Notes: a model not told the origin generated them from the letters alone. DNA of 64,000 nt from Vibrio celticus (GCF_024347335.1 NZ_AP025463.1:620001-684000), one strand, 5' to 3'; numbered from the stretch's first letter, positions 24,302 through 33,849 are shown. Translations and numbers: made by a program.

Positions 24302-24336
24302 AAAAACCCCGCTGCCTGAGCGTCGGGGCTTTTTAT
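24302..24336 (+). terminator. Rho-independent terminator after deoD
   Basis: AAAACCCCG and CGGGGCTTTT close over a loop, followed by Ts; A/T symmetry suggests it also serves ytjB transcripts from the other strand. Confidence 0.85.
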
Positions 24337-24389
24337 TTGATTGCGATATTTATTCTCAGTCTAGTGTCTTTATTGTCAGCCTAGTGTGT

Positions 24390-25001
24390 CTATGAGCTTA
24401 CATTCTTCAACAGTAAGTTCTCACCAGACTTAGTCGGTCTTCTGCGAATCAGCATGATGAACAACACGCCACTCACAAACCCCATCAACACCATACCGAT
24501 CATGTAGCGATCACTTTTGCGGTAGTGGTGATCAGAAATCGCCGTCATTTTACCGGTTTCAAAAGTCACTCGAATAAAGCCGATGATCGTTTTCTCTGGA
24601 GAATAAATAGGTTCAACTAACTGTTGTCTGCCGATACTTGCTGTTGAAAGTGGCGTATCTAAGCCTAGAACCTCGCGTACCGAGAGGGCTTTTTCGCTCG
24701 AAGCCAGTCGAATACCCTCTGCATCATAGATGGTGGTATCGAACACCAGTCGGTCTTGAGATAGCTGGTTAGTCAGATCAAGCAATCGCTCTTGGTCTTG
24801 TTGCGTGATCATCTTGCTGGCTGAAAGGGATGCCTGAGAGATAAGCAGCTTGGTAAGAGTTTCCAACTGTTTTGCTTGGATCTTCTCGTTACCTTTACTG
24901 ATCACGACCGTATTTTTAATCGTTACAACGAACATGGTAGCCAACAAAATGAGGGCTAGCATTCGTAAAGCGTTACGTATTGAGAACAATGATTCATTCA
25001 T
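24390..25001 (-). CDS. ytjB: YtjB/Smp-family membrane protein
   Basis: A 203-residue inner-membrane protein with a hydrophobic segment near the N-terminus (about 12-32), a periplasmic domain of about 130 residues and a second segment near the C-terminus (about 167-187) followed by RRRP. The divergent pairing with serB is the arrangement of smp/ytjB in E. coli. The periplasmic part has a sensor-like pattern (YDAEGIRLASSE, GFIRVTFETGKM) but no signalling domain follows. The role of the family is not settled; some members are called virulence factor or AhpA. Confidence 0.82.
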   Translation of the reverse strand: MNESLFSIRNALRMLALILLATMFVVTIKNTVVISKGNEKIQAKQLETLTKLLISQASLSASKMITQQDQERLLDLTNQLSQDRLVFDTTIYDAEGIRLASSEKALSVREVLGLDTPLSTASIGRQQLVEPIYSPEKTIIGFIRVTFETGKMTAISDHHYRKSDRYMIGMVLMGFVSGVLFIMLIRRRPTKSGENLLLKNVSS

Positions 25002-25110
25002 GTTTCACGAAGCCTGAAATAAACAAATGTTATGATTAAGACATATTGAGACTTGCGTTTTCAAATTGCAATAGGTTAACGTTTAGCATAGTTAATTAGG
25101 AATCATACAC

Positions 25111-26091
25111 ATGGACGCTCAGAAATATCTGCCGATAAAAAGGCATACGACATTATTAACTCGACTCCCCGAGACTCGTTTCGCTTCTCAACTCGCTAAA
25201 TCCAAGGCCAATTGGATTGTGTTTGGTGAGTACCTATCTCCACAATCTTTCGATGACATCGACTTTTTCACTGGCACTTACAACACCATCCTCGATACGT
25301 GGAAGGTTGGGCATTATGAAGTGGCTTTGATGTCAGGCAATCTAACGCCAGCACACGAAGAAATCCTCCAAGCGCTAAAGCTTGATTATGCTTGCCTTAG
25401 CGAGGTCCCAGACTTATCTAAGCCAGGTTTGATCGTGATGGATATGGATTCCACAGCGATTCAAATTGAATGCATCGATGAGATTGCCAAGCTAGCCGGA
25501 GTGGGAGAGCTAGTCTCTGAAATCACAGAAAGAGCAATGCAAGGCGAGCTCGACTTTGAACAGAGCCTGCGCCAACGAGTAGGAGCACTGAAAGGTGCGG
25601 ATGAGTCGATATTAGAGCAAGTGCGTCAGTCATTGCCATTCATGCCAGACTTGGTCGGACTGGTGAATACTCTAAACAAACTTGGTTGGAAAACTGCGAT
25701 TGCATCAGGCGGCTTTACTTACTTCTCTGACTACCTGAAAGATACCCTTGATCTTGACTATGCTCAGTCGAATACGCTTGAGATCGTCAATGGTAAGTTA
25801 ACGGGTGAAGTCTTAGGTGATGTTGTTTCGGCGCAGACCAAAGCGGATATCTTGGTAGAGTTGGCTGAAGAGTACGAATTGGAACTGCACAATACTGTTG
25901 CCGTTGGTGATGGTGCCAATGACTTGGTGATGATGGGTTCTGCAGGATTAGGCATTGCCTACCACGCAAAACCAAAAGTAGAGCAGCAAGCTCAAACCGC
26001 TGTGCGTTACGCAGGTTTAGGCGGGGTGCTGTGTATCTTGTCGGGTGTATTGGCTAAGCAGCAGAAGATCAGCTGGCGAGCGAAACCTTAG
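25111..26091 (+). CDS. serB: Phosphoserine phosphatase
   Basis: SerB performs the last step of serine synthesis, removing phosphate from L-phosphoserine. The 326-residue protein has an N-terminal ACT-like region (about 1-100) and a HAD phosphatase domain. Catalytic residues are visible: MDMDSTAIQIE with the nucleophile D111 and acid D113, ASGGFTYF (motif II Ser), and VGDGANDLVMM (motif III/IV aspartates). Length fits E. coli (322). The ATG follows AGGAATCATACAC. It is divergent from ytjB and ends at a shared terminator with plzC. Confidence 0.97.
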   Translation: MDAQKYLPIKRHTTLLTRLPETRFASQLAKSKANWIVFGEYLSPQSFDDIDFFTGTYNTILDTWKVGHYEVALMSGNLTPAHEEILQALKLDYACLSEVPDLSKPGLIVMDMDSTAIQIECIDEIAKLAGVGELVSEITERAMQGELDFEQSLRQRVGALKGADESILEQVRQSLPFMPDLVGLVNTLNKLGWKTAIASGGFTYFSDYLKDTLDLDYAQSNTLEIVNGKLTGEVLGDVVSAQTKADILVELAEEYELELHNTVAVGDGANDLVMMGSAGLGIAYHAKPKVEQQAQTAVRYAGLGGVLCILSGVLAKQQKISWRAKP

Positions 26092-26151
26092 GGGTTCTAC
26101 CTAAGTGCTATTGGCTATGTATCTTATTTAGCTATAGTGGCTCAGACACAA

Positions 26152-26178
26152 AAAAAGCAGGCTATCAACCTGCTTTTT
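26152..26178. terminator. Bidirectional terminator between serB and plzC
   Basis: AAAAAGCAGG and CCTGCTTTTT form a perfect 10-bp stem with A and T runs on either side, placed between two convergent genes. Confidence 0.88.
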
Positions 26179-26212
26179 CTATTTTAATTTTAAGTTAAGA
26201 CGCGGTTCGAAG

Positions 26213-28558
26213 TTAGCGTGTCAGCTCTAATCGAATCAACACTTCATCGGTAATGTCTTCTATCTCGCCATAACCGATAAATGCCGTCACTTCATTCTCT
26301 AGTTTCTTAGCTTGATGCATACTGATGCGTGAAAGCTCTTCTAAATCAGACTGGAATAAACTCGTTAGCGGATTAAAGATAGGTGCCGTCGTGACTCGCA
26401 ATACATACACGTCACCTAAGTGCTGCGCTTTCTTAATGAATAAGATGCGTTCTTTTGCTGAGGCGAAGTCTTTAACCAACTTGGTGTGTACCGATTGGAT
26501 CTTGTCGCCAAACTTTACCGCAGCAATGTACACGTCATGATGCTTCGGTTCTGCACCTTCAATTCTTTTTAGTGGCTCAGCCAACAGTGAGTTGGTGTGA
26601 CCCTTGAAGATTGGCTCCAGTGAGAACTTTTGGTTGTGACCAAGTTTAGCAAGTAACGTTAGATGCTTATTCAGTGGGAAATTCACACCAATGATCTTAC
26701 AGCGCAGCGTTGAACTTGGCTTATCAATGAATATTGGGTTACTGACCATCTTGCTCAACAAAATGTTGTGCAGTGATTCGAGTAGCGAATGTGTTGGCAG
26801 TATTTCTTGCTTCTTAATCAGCTTACTTTGGTTTTGATCGATAAGCCCATTAAGAAAAGCGATGGTACGCATTGTCTTGGCGTTCTCAGCAATAACCAAC
26901 TGCACGTTACGGCCATTCGGGCTCACTCGAATCACGTGGTAAGGCACAGTGCTCAGGGGCAGGTTCTTGTCATAGAGCTGCAGTTCATTGAAGTTCACTA
27001 ATACCGGATCATTAATCTTGAGTACCATTGGGTGTTCAAGGCTAATGCTCAGTCCACGCTTCGAGATATCTAAGGTGTGTCCGTTCGCCGCTGCGCCATC
27101 TTGTGATGTGAGTTGCAACGGTGACTTAAATTGGTATCTCGGCTCCTTACGACGAGTCTGAGAGTCAAAGTAGATGCTTTGAATATTACCGACGACAGTA
27201 CGCGGGTGACGGAAGCGGTTCAGTTCACTGCTTGGAATCCGTGGCTTCTCACTTAATAAATAATCAGCCGCACTTTCGTGATCGCCGATCTCTTGCAAGA
27301 TTCCGCAATGCGTCAGTTGAGCTGAGCTTTGAGCCAGCGTATCCGAGTGTTTAGCTAATGCTTGTCGCTCGGTGTCTGACAGTTCGAAAACCGAGAACTT
27401 GAACGCCTTCCAACTTTTACGCTTACCACCGATATGCCAGAACAGTTGTCTTTGTTCACGAGAGGCTTCAGGTAGCATCATTGAATAGAACAAGGTCTTG
27501 TTTTGGTGTTCATGGGTAAAAGAGTAGATAACGTTACTGGTTCCCTTCACTCCTGGTTTCGCCAGTAGGTTCATACGTTGCTCGTTGAACAGGGTGCCCA
27601 GCGCTTGTTGATTACGCTCGTCGTGCCAATATTGCCATAAAGGATGGTTATTATCCGTCAGTAGGGCAAGCTTGAGTTCGCTGCCGCTGAAAAACAGGGG
27701 AAGGTTACAAGTGTGCTTTAGATAGGTGTGTTCGATTCCTCGAGTACGAGTTCGAATGACCCTATCTTGATTCTCATGGCTGGTTTTCTTACTGGTGCTA
27801 TTTAAAGACTCATCGAGTAAGCGAGCCACAATATTGTTGTCGCTTACCTTGATGGTTCTTAGAAATTTGACCGCGTTGTTCTCATAAGATTCGTCGATAC
27901 CCAAAACACGAAATTCAACCGCTTGGTTAACATCGTTTTCTTGGGACTTTTCGATAAGCTCTGAGAACTTAACGCTGATGATCTCGCCGAGGTTGTATCG
28001 AAAGGCGCTAGGCACCTTGAACTTTGCACCTGACGGGGATATATCAACCGTTACACCATGTAGGCTTTGACCTTTCGATGTGGTGATCTCGACCTGCGAG
28101 CTAATCTTGAGTCTGTTCTCTTGGCGTTTTAAGTCGTAACCTAGGTTAATAGCTTCCGCTTCGTACGGGCTATTGGCGCTAGTAATGTCATGGTTACCTT
28201 GAGAAGACGTTTTAACAACGCTCAGAGGCTGAGTTCGCGGAGTCATTACTAACTCCCATGCGCCTTCTGTGTAACCTTTAAATTTTTTAGTACCACGTTG
28301 ATACGCGTTTAACGCGATGTCATCGAGCCAGTGCTTACGGCCGTCTAACGTGAACTGACGACATTCATTATCAATGCGCCCACGTAAATCAATGCTCTTT
28401 GTACACGGAGCCATGATACGATTCAGTTCCATTTTAACCAGCAGTTTTAGAGACGGAGATTCGCCTTCTGTCATTTGAGAAAGAAGGAATTCGAAATCTT
28501 CGGCGTGGTAGGCCGGGATAAGACGTTCTGCTACAGATAGAATTTCAGATTGCTGCAT
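26213..28558 (-). CDS. plzC: Two-PilZ-domain cyclic-di-GMP receptor (PlzC type)
   Basis: A 781-residue cytoplasmic protein with two PilZ domains. Both keep the c-di-GMP-binding motifs: R145-xxx-R149 with DISPSG (172-177), and R470-xxx-R474 with DISKRG (497-502). The stretches around them show no recognised enzymatic domain and no membrane segment. As I remember V. cholerae, a PilZ gene named plzC lies between serB and radA, the same place as here, so the symbol is by synteny. PilZ proteins relay c-di-GMP levels to motility, biofilm or virulence. The downstream partner is unknown. Confidence 0.88.
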   Translation of the reverse strand: MQQSEILSVAERLIPAYHAEDFEFLLSQMTEGESPSLKLLVKMELNRIMAPCTKSIDLRGRIDNECRQFTLDGRKHWLDDIALNAYQRGTKKFKGYTEGAWELVMTPRTQPLSVVKTSSQGNHDITSANSPYEAEAINLGYDLKRQENRLKISSQVEITTSKGQSLHGVTVDISPSGAKFKVPSAFRYNLGEIISVKFSELIEKSQENDVNQAVEFRVLGIDESYENNAVKFLRTIKVSDNNIVARLLDESLNSTSKKTSHENQDRVIRTRTRGIEHTYLKHTCNLPLFFSGSELKLALLTDNNHPLWQYWHDERNQQALGTLFNEQRMNLLAKPGVKGTSNVIYSFTHEHQNKTLFYSMMLPEASREQRQLFWHIGGKRKSWKAFKFSVFELSDTERQALAKHSDTLAQSSAQLTHCGILQEIGDHESAADYLLSEKPRIPSSELNRFRHPRTVVGNIQSIYFDSQTRRKEPRYQFKSPLQLTSQDGAAANGHTLDISKRGLSISLEHPMVLKINDPVLVNFNELQLYDKNLPLSTVPYHVIRVSPNGRNVQLVIAENAKTMRTIAFLNGLIDQNQSKLIKKQEILPTHSLLESLHNILLSKMVSNPIFIDKPSSTLRCKIIGVNFPLNKHLTLLAKLGHNQKFSLEPIFKGHTNSLLAEPLKRIEGAEPKHHDVYIAAVKFGDKIQSVHTKLVKDFASAKERILFIKKAQHLGDVYVLRVTTAPIFNPLTSLFQSDLEELSRISMHQAKKLENEVTAFIGYGEIEDITDEVLIRLELTR

Positions 28559-28719
28559 ACTTTTCTTGTTAGAATGGACGGTGCATTTATGTTATCGACT
28601 AGTTTAAATCGATCTTTAAGTATAAGTGGTATGACTGCAATGTTTATTTTCATCCGTACGGTCAAATAAGTCACAAATTGACAACAGCATTGTGTAACTG
28701 AGTAAATTATTGAGGTTTT

Positions 28720-30099
28720 ATGGCTAAGGCAAAACGAGCTTATGTGTGTAATGACTGTGGTGCTGACTTTCCACGTTGGCAGGGGCAGTGCAACGCATGT
28801 GGTGCTTGGAACACGATTACAGAAGTTAGGTTAGCCGCTTCACCTCAAGTAGCGCGCAATGAAAGATTATCTGGTTATGCAGGTGCAGTAACAGAATCGA
28901 GCGTTCAGACATTATCTGAAATTAATCTACAAGAAGTACCACGCTTTAGTAGTGGCTTCAAAGAACTCGACCGCGTACTCGGTGGTGGTGTTGTCCCTGG
29001 GGCTGCGATCCTGATTGGTGGTAACCCAGGCGCGGGTAAATCAACATTATTATTGCAGACCATGTGTCAGCTCTCTTCTCAACTGCCGACTCTTTATGTA
29101 ACAGGTGAAGAATCCCTACAGCAGGTTGCAATGCGCGCCTCTCGACTCGGATTACCAAAAGAGCACCTAAAGATGCTCTCTGAAACCAACGTAGATAAGA
29201 TCTGTCAGGTTGCTGAAAAAGAACAGCCAAAGATCATGGTTATCGACTCAATCCAAGTTATGCACGTTGCCGATGTTCAATCTTCACCGGGCAGTGTTGC
29301 TCAGGTTCGTGAATCGGCAACCGCATTAACGCGCTACGCAAAACAGAATAACGTTGCCGTGTTCTTAGTTGGACACGTAACTAAAGACGGCACCTTAGCC
29401 GGGCCAAAAGTACTTGAGCACATTATTGACTGTTCTGTTCTATTAGATGGCGGAACCGATAGCCGTTTTAGAACACTGCGCAGTCACAAAAACCGTTTTG
29501 GTGCGGTCAATGAGCTTGGCGTGTTTGCCATGACAGGACAAGGACTAAAAGAAGTCAGCAACCCATCGGCTATCTTCTTATCTCGTGGCGAAGAAGAAAC
29601 CTCGGGCAGTTCGGTGATGGTTGTGTGGGAAGGTACTCGTCCATTGCTTGTTGAAATCCAAGCGCTGGTGGATTATTCCCAGCTGGCTAACCCGCGTCGT
29701 GTCGCTGTCGGCCTAGAGCAAAACAGGCTTTCGTTGTTATTAGCTGTGCTGCATAAACACGGCGGCTTACAAATGGCTGACCAAGATGTGTTTGTGAATG
29801 TCGTCGGTGGTGTTAAAGTAACCGAAACCAGTGCTGATCTTGCGTTGGTGATGGCTCTACTTTCAAGTTTCAGAGATCGCGCATTGCCAAAAGATGTGGT
29901 GGTATTTGGAGAAGTAGGCCTAGCGGGTGAGATTCGACCGGTACCGAGCGGACAAGAGCGTTTAAATGAAGCATTTAAACACGGCTTTAAGAAAGCAATC
30001 GTACCGGCAGCAAACATGCCTAAAGGTGGCATTCCTGGAATGCAGATCCATGGCGTGAAAAAATTATCAGAAGCAATTAATGCTTTTGATGAGTTGTAA
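28720..30099 (+). CDS. radA: DNA repair protein RadA
   Basis: RadA (Sms) is a RecA-like hexameric helicase that extends heteroduplex during recombination. The 459-residue protein has an N-terminal four-cysteine zinc finger (CNDCGADFPRWQGQCNACG), the Walker A site GGNPGAGKST, VIDSIQVMH as Walker B, the RadA-specific KNRFG motif (SHKNRFGAVNE), and a C-terminal Lon-protease-like domain (VNVVGGVKVTETSADLALVM). Length is as in E. coli (460). The ATG follows a weak site (TTGAGGTTTT). It is divergent from plzC. Confidence 0.97.
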   Translation: MAKAKRAYVCNDCGADFPRWQGQCNACGAWNTITEVRLAASPQVARNERLSGYAGAVTESSVQTLSEINLQEVPRFSSGFKELDRVLGGGVVPGAAILIGGNPGAGKSTLLLQTMCQLSSQLPTLYVTGEESLQQVAMRASRLGLPKEHLKMLSETNVDKICQVAEKEQPKIMVIDSIQVMHVADVQSSPGSVAQVRESATALTRYAKQNNVAVFLVGHVTKDGTLAGPKVLEHIIDCSVLLDGGTDSRFRTLRSHKNRFGAVNELGVFAMTGQGLKEVSNPSAIFLSRGEEETSGSSVMVVWEGTRPLLVEIQALVDYSQLANPRRVAVGLEQNRLSLLLAVLHKHGGLQMADQDVFVNVVGGVKVTETSADLALVMALLSSFRDRALPKDVVVFGEVGLAGEIRPVPSGQERLNEAFKHGFKKAIVPAANMPKGGIPGMQIHGVKKLSEAINAFDEL

Positions 30100-30208
30100 T
30101 TGAGCTCACTTCAGCTACTCTATACAGCAGAAATTCAGTCTAACTTAAACGCCAATTGCGCTTTAGATTAGCACTAAACTAAACAATCATTTAGATTGTT
30201 TCTACAGA

Positions 30209-30247
30209 TTGCCTTTTTCTATATGTTAGAAAAAGGCAAAGTTTTTT
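30209..30247 (+). terminator. Rho-independent terminator after radA
   Basis: TTGCCTTTTTCT pairs with AGAAAAAGGCAA and runs into six Ts (30242-30247). Confidence 0.85.
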
Positions 30248-30333
30248 AGTCCCAAATGCATGCAAAGCTATCAGTCTTCACAGATTGTGATATACTCTGC
30301 GCGCATTTTATATCCTATTAACAGAGTAAGACA

Positions 30334-32421
30334 ATGGCAGATTTATCGAAATACAGAAACATTGGTATTTTCGCGCACGTTGATGCGGGTAAAACAACTA
30401 CCACTGAGCGTATCCTTAAGCTAACTGGTCAAATCCACAAGACTGGTGAAGTACATGATGGCGAATCAACTACTGACTTCATGGAACAGGAAGCTGAGCG
30501 CGGTATTACTATCCAATCAGCAGCTGTAAGCTGTTTCTGGAACGGTCACCGTCTAAACGTTATCGATACTCCTGGACACGTTGACTTCACAGTTGAAGTA
30601 TACCGTTCTCTTAAAGTACTTGATGGCGGTATCGGTGTATTCTGTGGTTCTGGTGGTGTTGAACCTCAATCAGAAACTAACTGGCGCTACGCTAACGAAT
30701 CAGAAGTATCTCGTCTGATCTTCGTTAACAAACTAGACCGTATGGGTGCAGATTTCTACAACGTTGTTGACCAAGTTAAAAACGTTCTAGGTGCTACTCC
30801 TCTAGTTATGGTTCTACCAATCGGCCGCGAAGATGAATTCGTGGGTGTTGTAGACCTTCTAAGCCGTAAAGCATACGTTTGGGATGACACTGGTCTTCCT
30901 GAAAACTACGAAATTCTAGATGTTCCTGCGGACATGGTAGATGACGTAGAGCAATACCGTGAAGAGCTAATCGAAACTGCTGTAGAGCAAGACGATGACC
31001 TAATGGAAGCTTACATGGAAGGTGAAGAGCCTTCTATCGAAGACATCAAGCGTTGTATCCGTAAAGGTACTCGTGACCTAGCGTTCTTCCCAACTTTCTG
31101 TGGTTCTGCATTCAAGAACAAGGGCGTACAAATCGTTCTTGACGCTGTTGTAGATTACCTACCTTCTCCAACTGAAGTTGATCCTCAACCTCTAATGGAC
31201 GAGAACGGCGAAGAAACTGGCGAACACGCTATCGTTTCTACAGATGAAACTTTCAAAGCGCTTGCATTCAAAATCATGGATGACCGTTTTGGTGCTCTAA
31301 CTTTCGTTCGTATTTACTCTGGTAAACTGAACAAAGGTGACACGATTCTTAACTCATTCACTGGCAAAACAGAACGTGTTGGCCGTATGGTTGAGATGCA
31401 AGCTGATGACCGTAACGAACTAACTAGCGCACAAGCTGGTGACATCATTGCGATCGTTGGTATGAAGAACGTGCAAACTGGTCACACTCTATGTGATCCT
31501 AAGCACCAAGTAACGCTTGAGCCAATGGTATTCCCAACTCCAGTAATCTCAATCGCTGTATCTCCAAAAGATAAAGGCGGTTCTGAGAAAATGGGTATCG
31601 CGATCGGTAAAATGGTTGCAGAAGATCCATCTTTCCAAGTTGAGACTGACGAAGAGACTGGCGAAACTATCCTGAAAGGTATGGGTGAACTTCACCTAGA
31701 CATCAAGGTAGATATCCTTAAGCGTACATACGGCGTTGACCTAACTGTAGGTGCTCCTCAAGTTGCTTACCGTGAAACTATCACTCAAGCAATTGAAGAT
31801 AGCTACACGCACAAGAAGCAATCTGGTGGTTCTGGTCAATTCGGTAAGATCGATTACCGTATCAAACCAGGCGAAGCAGGTTCTGGCTTCAAGTTCAACT
31901 CTGTAGTTGTGGGCGGTAACGTTCCTAAAGAATTCTGGCCTGCAGTTGAGAAAGGCTTCGCATCTATGATGGAAAACGGCGTACTAGCTGGCTTCCCAAC
32001 TCTAGACGTTGAAGTTGAACTTTTCGATGGTGGTTTCCACGCAGTCGATTCATCTGCAATCGCATTTGAAATCGCAGCGAAAGGTGCATTCCGTCAATCT
32101 ATGCCTAAAGCTGGCGCGCAACTTCTTGAGCCTATCATGAACGTTGACGTGTTCACTCCAGACGATCACGTTGGTGATGTTATCGGTGACCTTAACCGTC
32201 GTCGTGGCATGATCAAAGATCAACAAGCTGGCGTTACTGGTGTTCGTATTAAAGCTGACGTACCTCTTTCTGAGATGTTCGGCTACATCGGTCACCTACG
32301 TACTATCACTTCTGGTCGTGGCCAATTCTCTATGGAATTCGCACAATACGCACCATGTCCAACTAACGTTGCTGACGAAGTGATTGCAAAAGTTAAAGCA
32401 GAAAAAGAAGCTGGTAAGTAA
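30334..32421 (+). CDS. fusA2: Elongation factor G, second copy
   Basis: EF-G is the GTPase that drives ribosomal translocation and, with RRF, ribosome recycling. The 695-residue protein has the P loop AHVDAGKTTTTERIL, DTPGHVDFTVEV, NKLDRMGADF, and the C-terminal domains with SSAIAFEIAAKGAFRQ and GRGQFSMEF. Its place away from rpsG/rpsL-tufA and next to radA indicates the second, fusA2-type EF-G that vibrios carry; the division of labour between the two copies cannot be read here. The codon use looks highly expressed. The ATG follows AACAGAGTAAGAC. Confidence 0.92.
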   Translation: MADLSKYRNIGIFAHVDAGKTTTTERILKLTGQIHKTGEVHDGESTTDFMEQEAERGITIQSAAVSCFWNGHRLNVIDTPGHVDFTVEVYRSLKVLDGGIGVFCGSGGVEPQSETNWRYANESEVSRLIFVNKLDRMGADFYNVVDQVKNVLGATPLVMVLPIGREDEFVGVVDLLSRKAYVWDDTGLPENYEILDVPADMVDDVEQYREELIETAVEQDDDLMEAYMEGEEPSIEDIKRCIRKGTRDLAFFPTFCGSAFKNKGVQIVLDAVVDYLPSPTEVDPQPLMDENGEETGEHAIVSTDETFKALAFKIMDDRFGALTFVRIYSGKLNKGDTILNSFTGKTERVGRMVEMQADDRNELTSAQAGDIIAIVGMKNVQTGHTLCDPKHQVTLEPMVFPTPVISIAVSPKDKGGSEKMGIAIGKMVAEDPSFQVETDEETGETILKGMGELHLDIKVDILKRTYGVDLTVGAPQVAYRETITQAIEDSYTHKKQSGGSGQFGKIDYRIKPGEAGSGFKFNSVVVGGNVPKEFWPAVEKGFASMMENGVLAGFPTLDVEVELFDGGFHAVDSSAIAFEIAAKGAFRQSMPKAGAQLLEPIMNVDVFTPDDHVGDVIGDLNRRRGMIKDQQAGVTGVRIKADVPLSEMFGYIGHLRTITSGRGQFSMEFAQYAPCPTNVADEVIAKVKAEKEAGK

Positions 32422-32443
32422 TTAGCTCTTTTCTAAATTAACT

Positions 32444-32480
32444 AAAAAAGCCCCGCAAGTGAAAGCTTGCGGGGCTTTTT
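32444..32480 (+). terminator. Rho-independent terminator after fusA2
   Basis: AAAAAGCCCCGCAAG pairs perfectly with CTTGCGGGGCTTTTT over a six-base loop. Confidence 0.92.
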
Positions 32481-32496
32481 GTTATCTTACTCTTGG

Positions 32497-32532
32497 AAGA
32501 CTAAGACTAAGACTAAGACTAAGACTAAGACT
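32497..32532. repeat. Six tandem copies of AAGACT
   Basis: AAGACT is repeated six times without error between the fusA2 terminator and the stop codon of the VF530-type gene; the array ends on the first base of that stop. Changes in copy number would not alter the frame of either gene. Confidence 0.9.
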
Positions 32533-32750
32533 TAAGAGTTCTGTTTTAGCTCAATGTAAATCGACTCAACCTTCACTCGAGCCCAGTCTGTTTTACGCAA
32601 AAACTTTAAGCTAGATTTAATGCTTGGGTCCTTTTTAAAGCAGTTGATGTTCACCATGTAACTCAACTCTTCCCAACCGTAATGTTCAACCAATTCAGTC
32701 AGTAGCTTCTGTAGAGTGATACCGTGAAGTGGATTATTGTCTTGTGTCAT
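32532..32750 (-). CDS. VF530-family small DNA-binding protein (DUF2132)
   Basis: A 72-residue protein with the family core LHGITLQKLLTELVEHYGWE followed by INCFKKDPSIKSSLKFLRKT and WARVKVE. The family is named after V. fischeri VF530 and has been described as DNA-binding; its cellular role is unclear. Length is typical. The start ATG at 32750 follows AGAACATCTC, a weak ribosome binding site. It lies on the opposite strand to fusA2 and ends at a hexanucleotide repeat. Confidence 0.88.
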   Translation of the reverse strand: MTQDNNPLHGITLQKLLTELVEHYGWEELSYMVNINCFKKDPSIKSSLKFLRKTDWARVKVESIYIELKQNS

Positions 32751-32795
32751 GAGATGTTCTCGCCATTTATTTGAGCTCAGTATATCAGTTTCGCT

Positions 32796-33818
32796 TTATG
32801 AATTATCAGACCATTTAAGTTGGTAATCTGTATCGATAATAGTTAACTCTTCTCGACCTCTATTCCCAAACAGCCGAACCTGATTTTGCATCCAAGCCTC
32901 AAAACGCTTTATCTTTTCTCGATGAAAGTAGCCAGCGGGGGCGCATAAGAAGTAATTGTATTTAGGCTTGAGTGCTAAGTTACCGATTCGAACGAGTTTC
33001 TTTTCCTGCAAATACCGATACACCAAACTGTGCTTCACAAGAGCAACGCCTTGTACGGATAATGCACCTTCTAAAACAAAATGCGAGCCATCAAATTGCA
33101 ATGATGAGCGTCCTGCCTTCGCTCCAACAATGTCTAGCCATAGATTCCAATCCATATCTGGCCATCGATCTTCAATCAATTCAGCTTTGTGTAGATCGTC
33201 AATGTCATGGATCCCATGCTTCTCTTGATAAATCGGGTGACAAACTGGGTAAACCACCTCGTCCATTAACCAACGAGACTCGATATTTGGGTAGTTACCA
33301 TGACCATACCGAACGCAGACATCGACATTAGAATCTTCAAACGTCACTAGCTTGTTGGTCGGTTCAATCAGCATGGATAGGTCAGGGTGGCGATCGCGAA
33401 AGTCGCCAATTCTAGGTACCAACCAGTGTTGGGCAAATGATGGCACGGTTGAAATAGAAAGTTGAGTCGGGTTTGGGTCTTGGTTAATTCGCCTCACACC
33501 ATCTTGAATGTGGGCAAAGCCTTTCTTCGCTTGCAGGTAAAGCACTTCACCTTCGTGAGTGAGTACTATTTTTCGGTGCTGGCGAATAAACAGGTCTGCG
33601 TCTAGCCATTCTTCAAGTTGGCGAATTTGTTGGCTGACGGCGGCTGCCGTGACAAACAGCTTTTCAGCTGCGAGCTTAAAACTGCCAGTTTCAGCCGCAG
33701 TATAAAAATAGTAGATCCCTTGGAATGGTGGGGTGCGTTCTCTAACATTAGTTTTCCTTAACTGAATGTCAGTATCTATCGTTTGTCGATGTTGCTCTGT
33801 TGGTCGATTATTGACCAT
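32796..33818 (-). CDS. LysR-family regulator (GcvA-like), first of a pair
   Basis: A LysR regulator with an N-terminal winged helix (FKLAAEKLFVTAAAVSQQIRQLEEWLDADLF) and a C-terminal periplasmic-binding-protein-like effector domain. The frame runs upstream past the helix-turn-helix without a good start. ATG codons at 33836 and 33818 lie at or inside a dyad next to the DUF1127 gene. A better placed ATG with AAGGA (33748) is one base out of frame. Either the protein has a long N-terminal tail, or a one-base change has disconnected the native start. It is divergent from the DUF1127 gene, which it probably controls. GcvA-like is by overall look only. Confidence 0.82.
   Translation of the reverse strand: MVNNRPTEQHRQTIDTDIQLRKTNVRERTPPFQGIYYFYTAAETGSFKLAAEKLFVTAAAVSQQIRQLEEWLDADLFIRQHRKIVLTHEGEVLYLQAKKGFAHIQDGVRRINQDPNPTQLSISTVPSFAQHWLVPRIGDFRDRHPDLSMLIEPTNKLVTFEDSNVDVCVRYGHGNYPNIESRWLMDEVVYPVCHPIYQEKHGIHDIDDLHKAELIEDRWPDMDWNLWLDIVGAKAGRSSLQFDGSHFVLEGALSVQGVALVKHSLVYRYLQEKKLVRIGNLALKPKYNYFLCAPAGYFHREKIKRFEAWMQNQVRLFGNRGREELTIIDTDYQLKWSDNS
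33801..33817. promoter_or_regulatory. Dyad between the first LysR gene and the DUF1127 gene
   Basis: TGGTC-GATTATT-GACCA is a perfect 5-bp dyad with the size of a LysR-type box. It lies 33 bases before the DUF1127 start. It is probably the operator of this divergon. Confidence 0.45.
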
Positions 33819-33849
33819 AACAAAGCGAAAGATCAACAGGAGAAAGGTT

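Noticed and set aside
32497..32532. Tandem AAGACT units as a possible CRISPR-like array
   Set aside because: Units are six bases with no spacers; it is a simple microsatellite.
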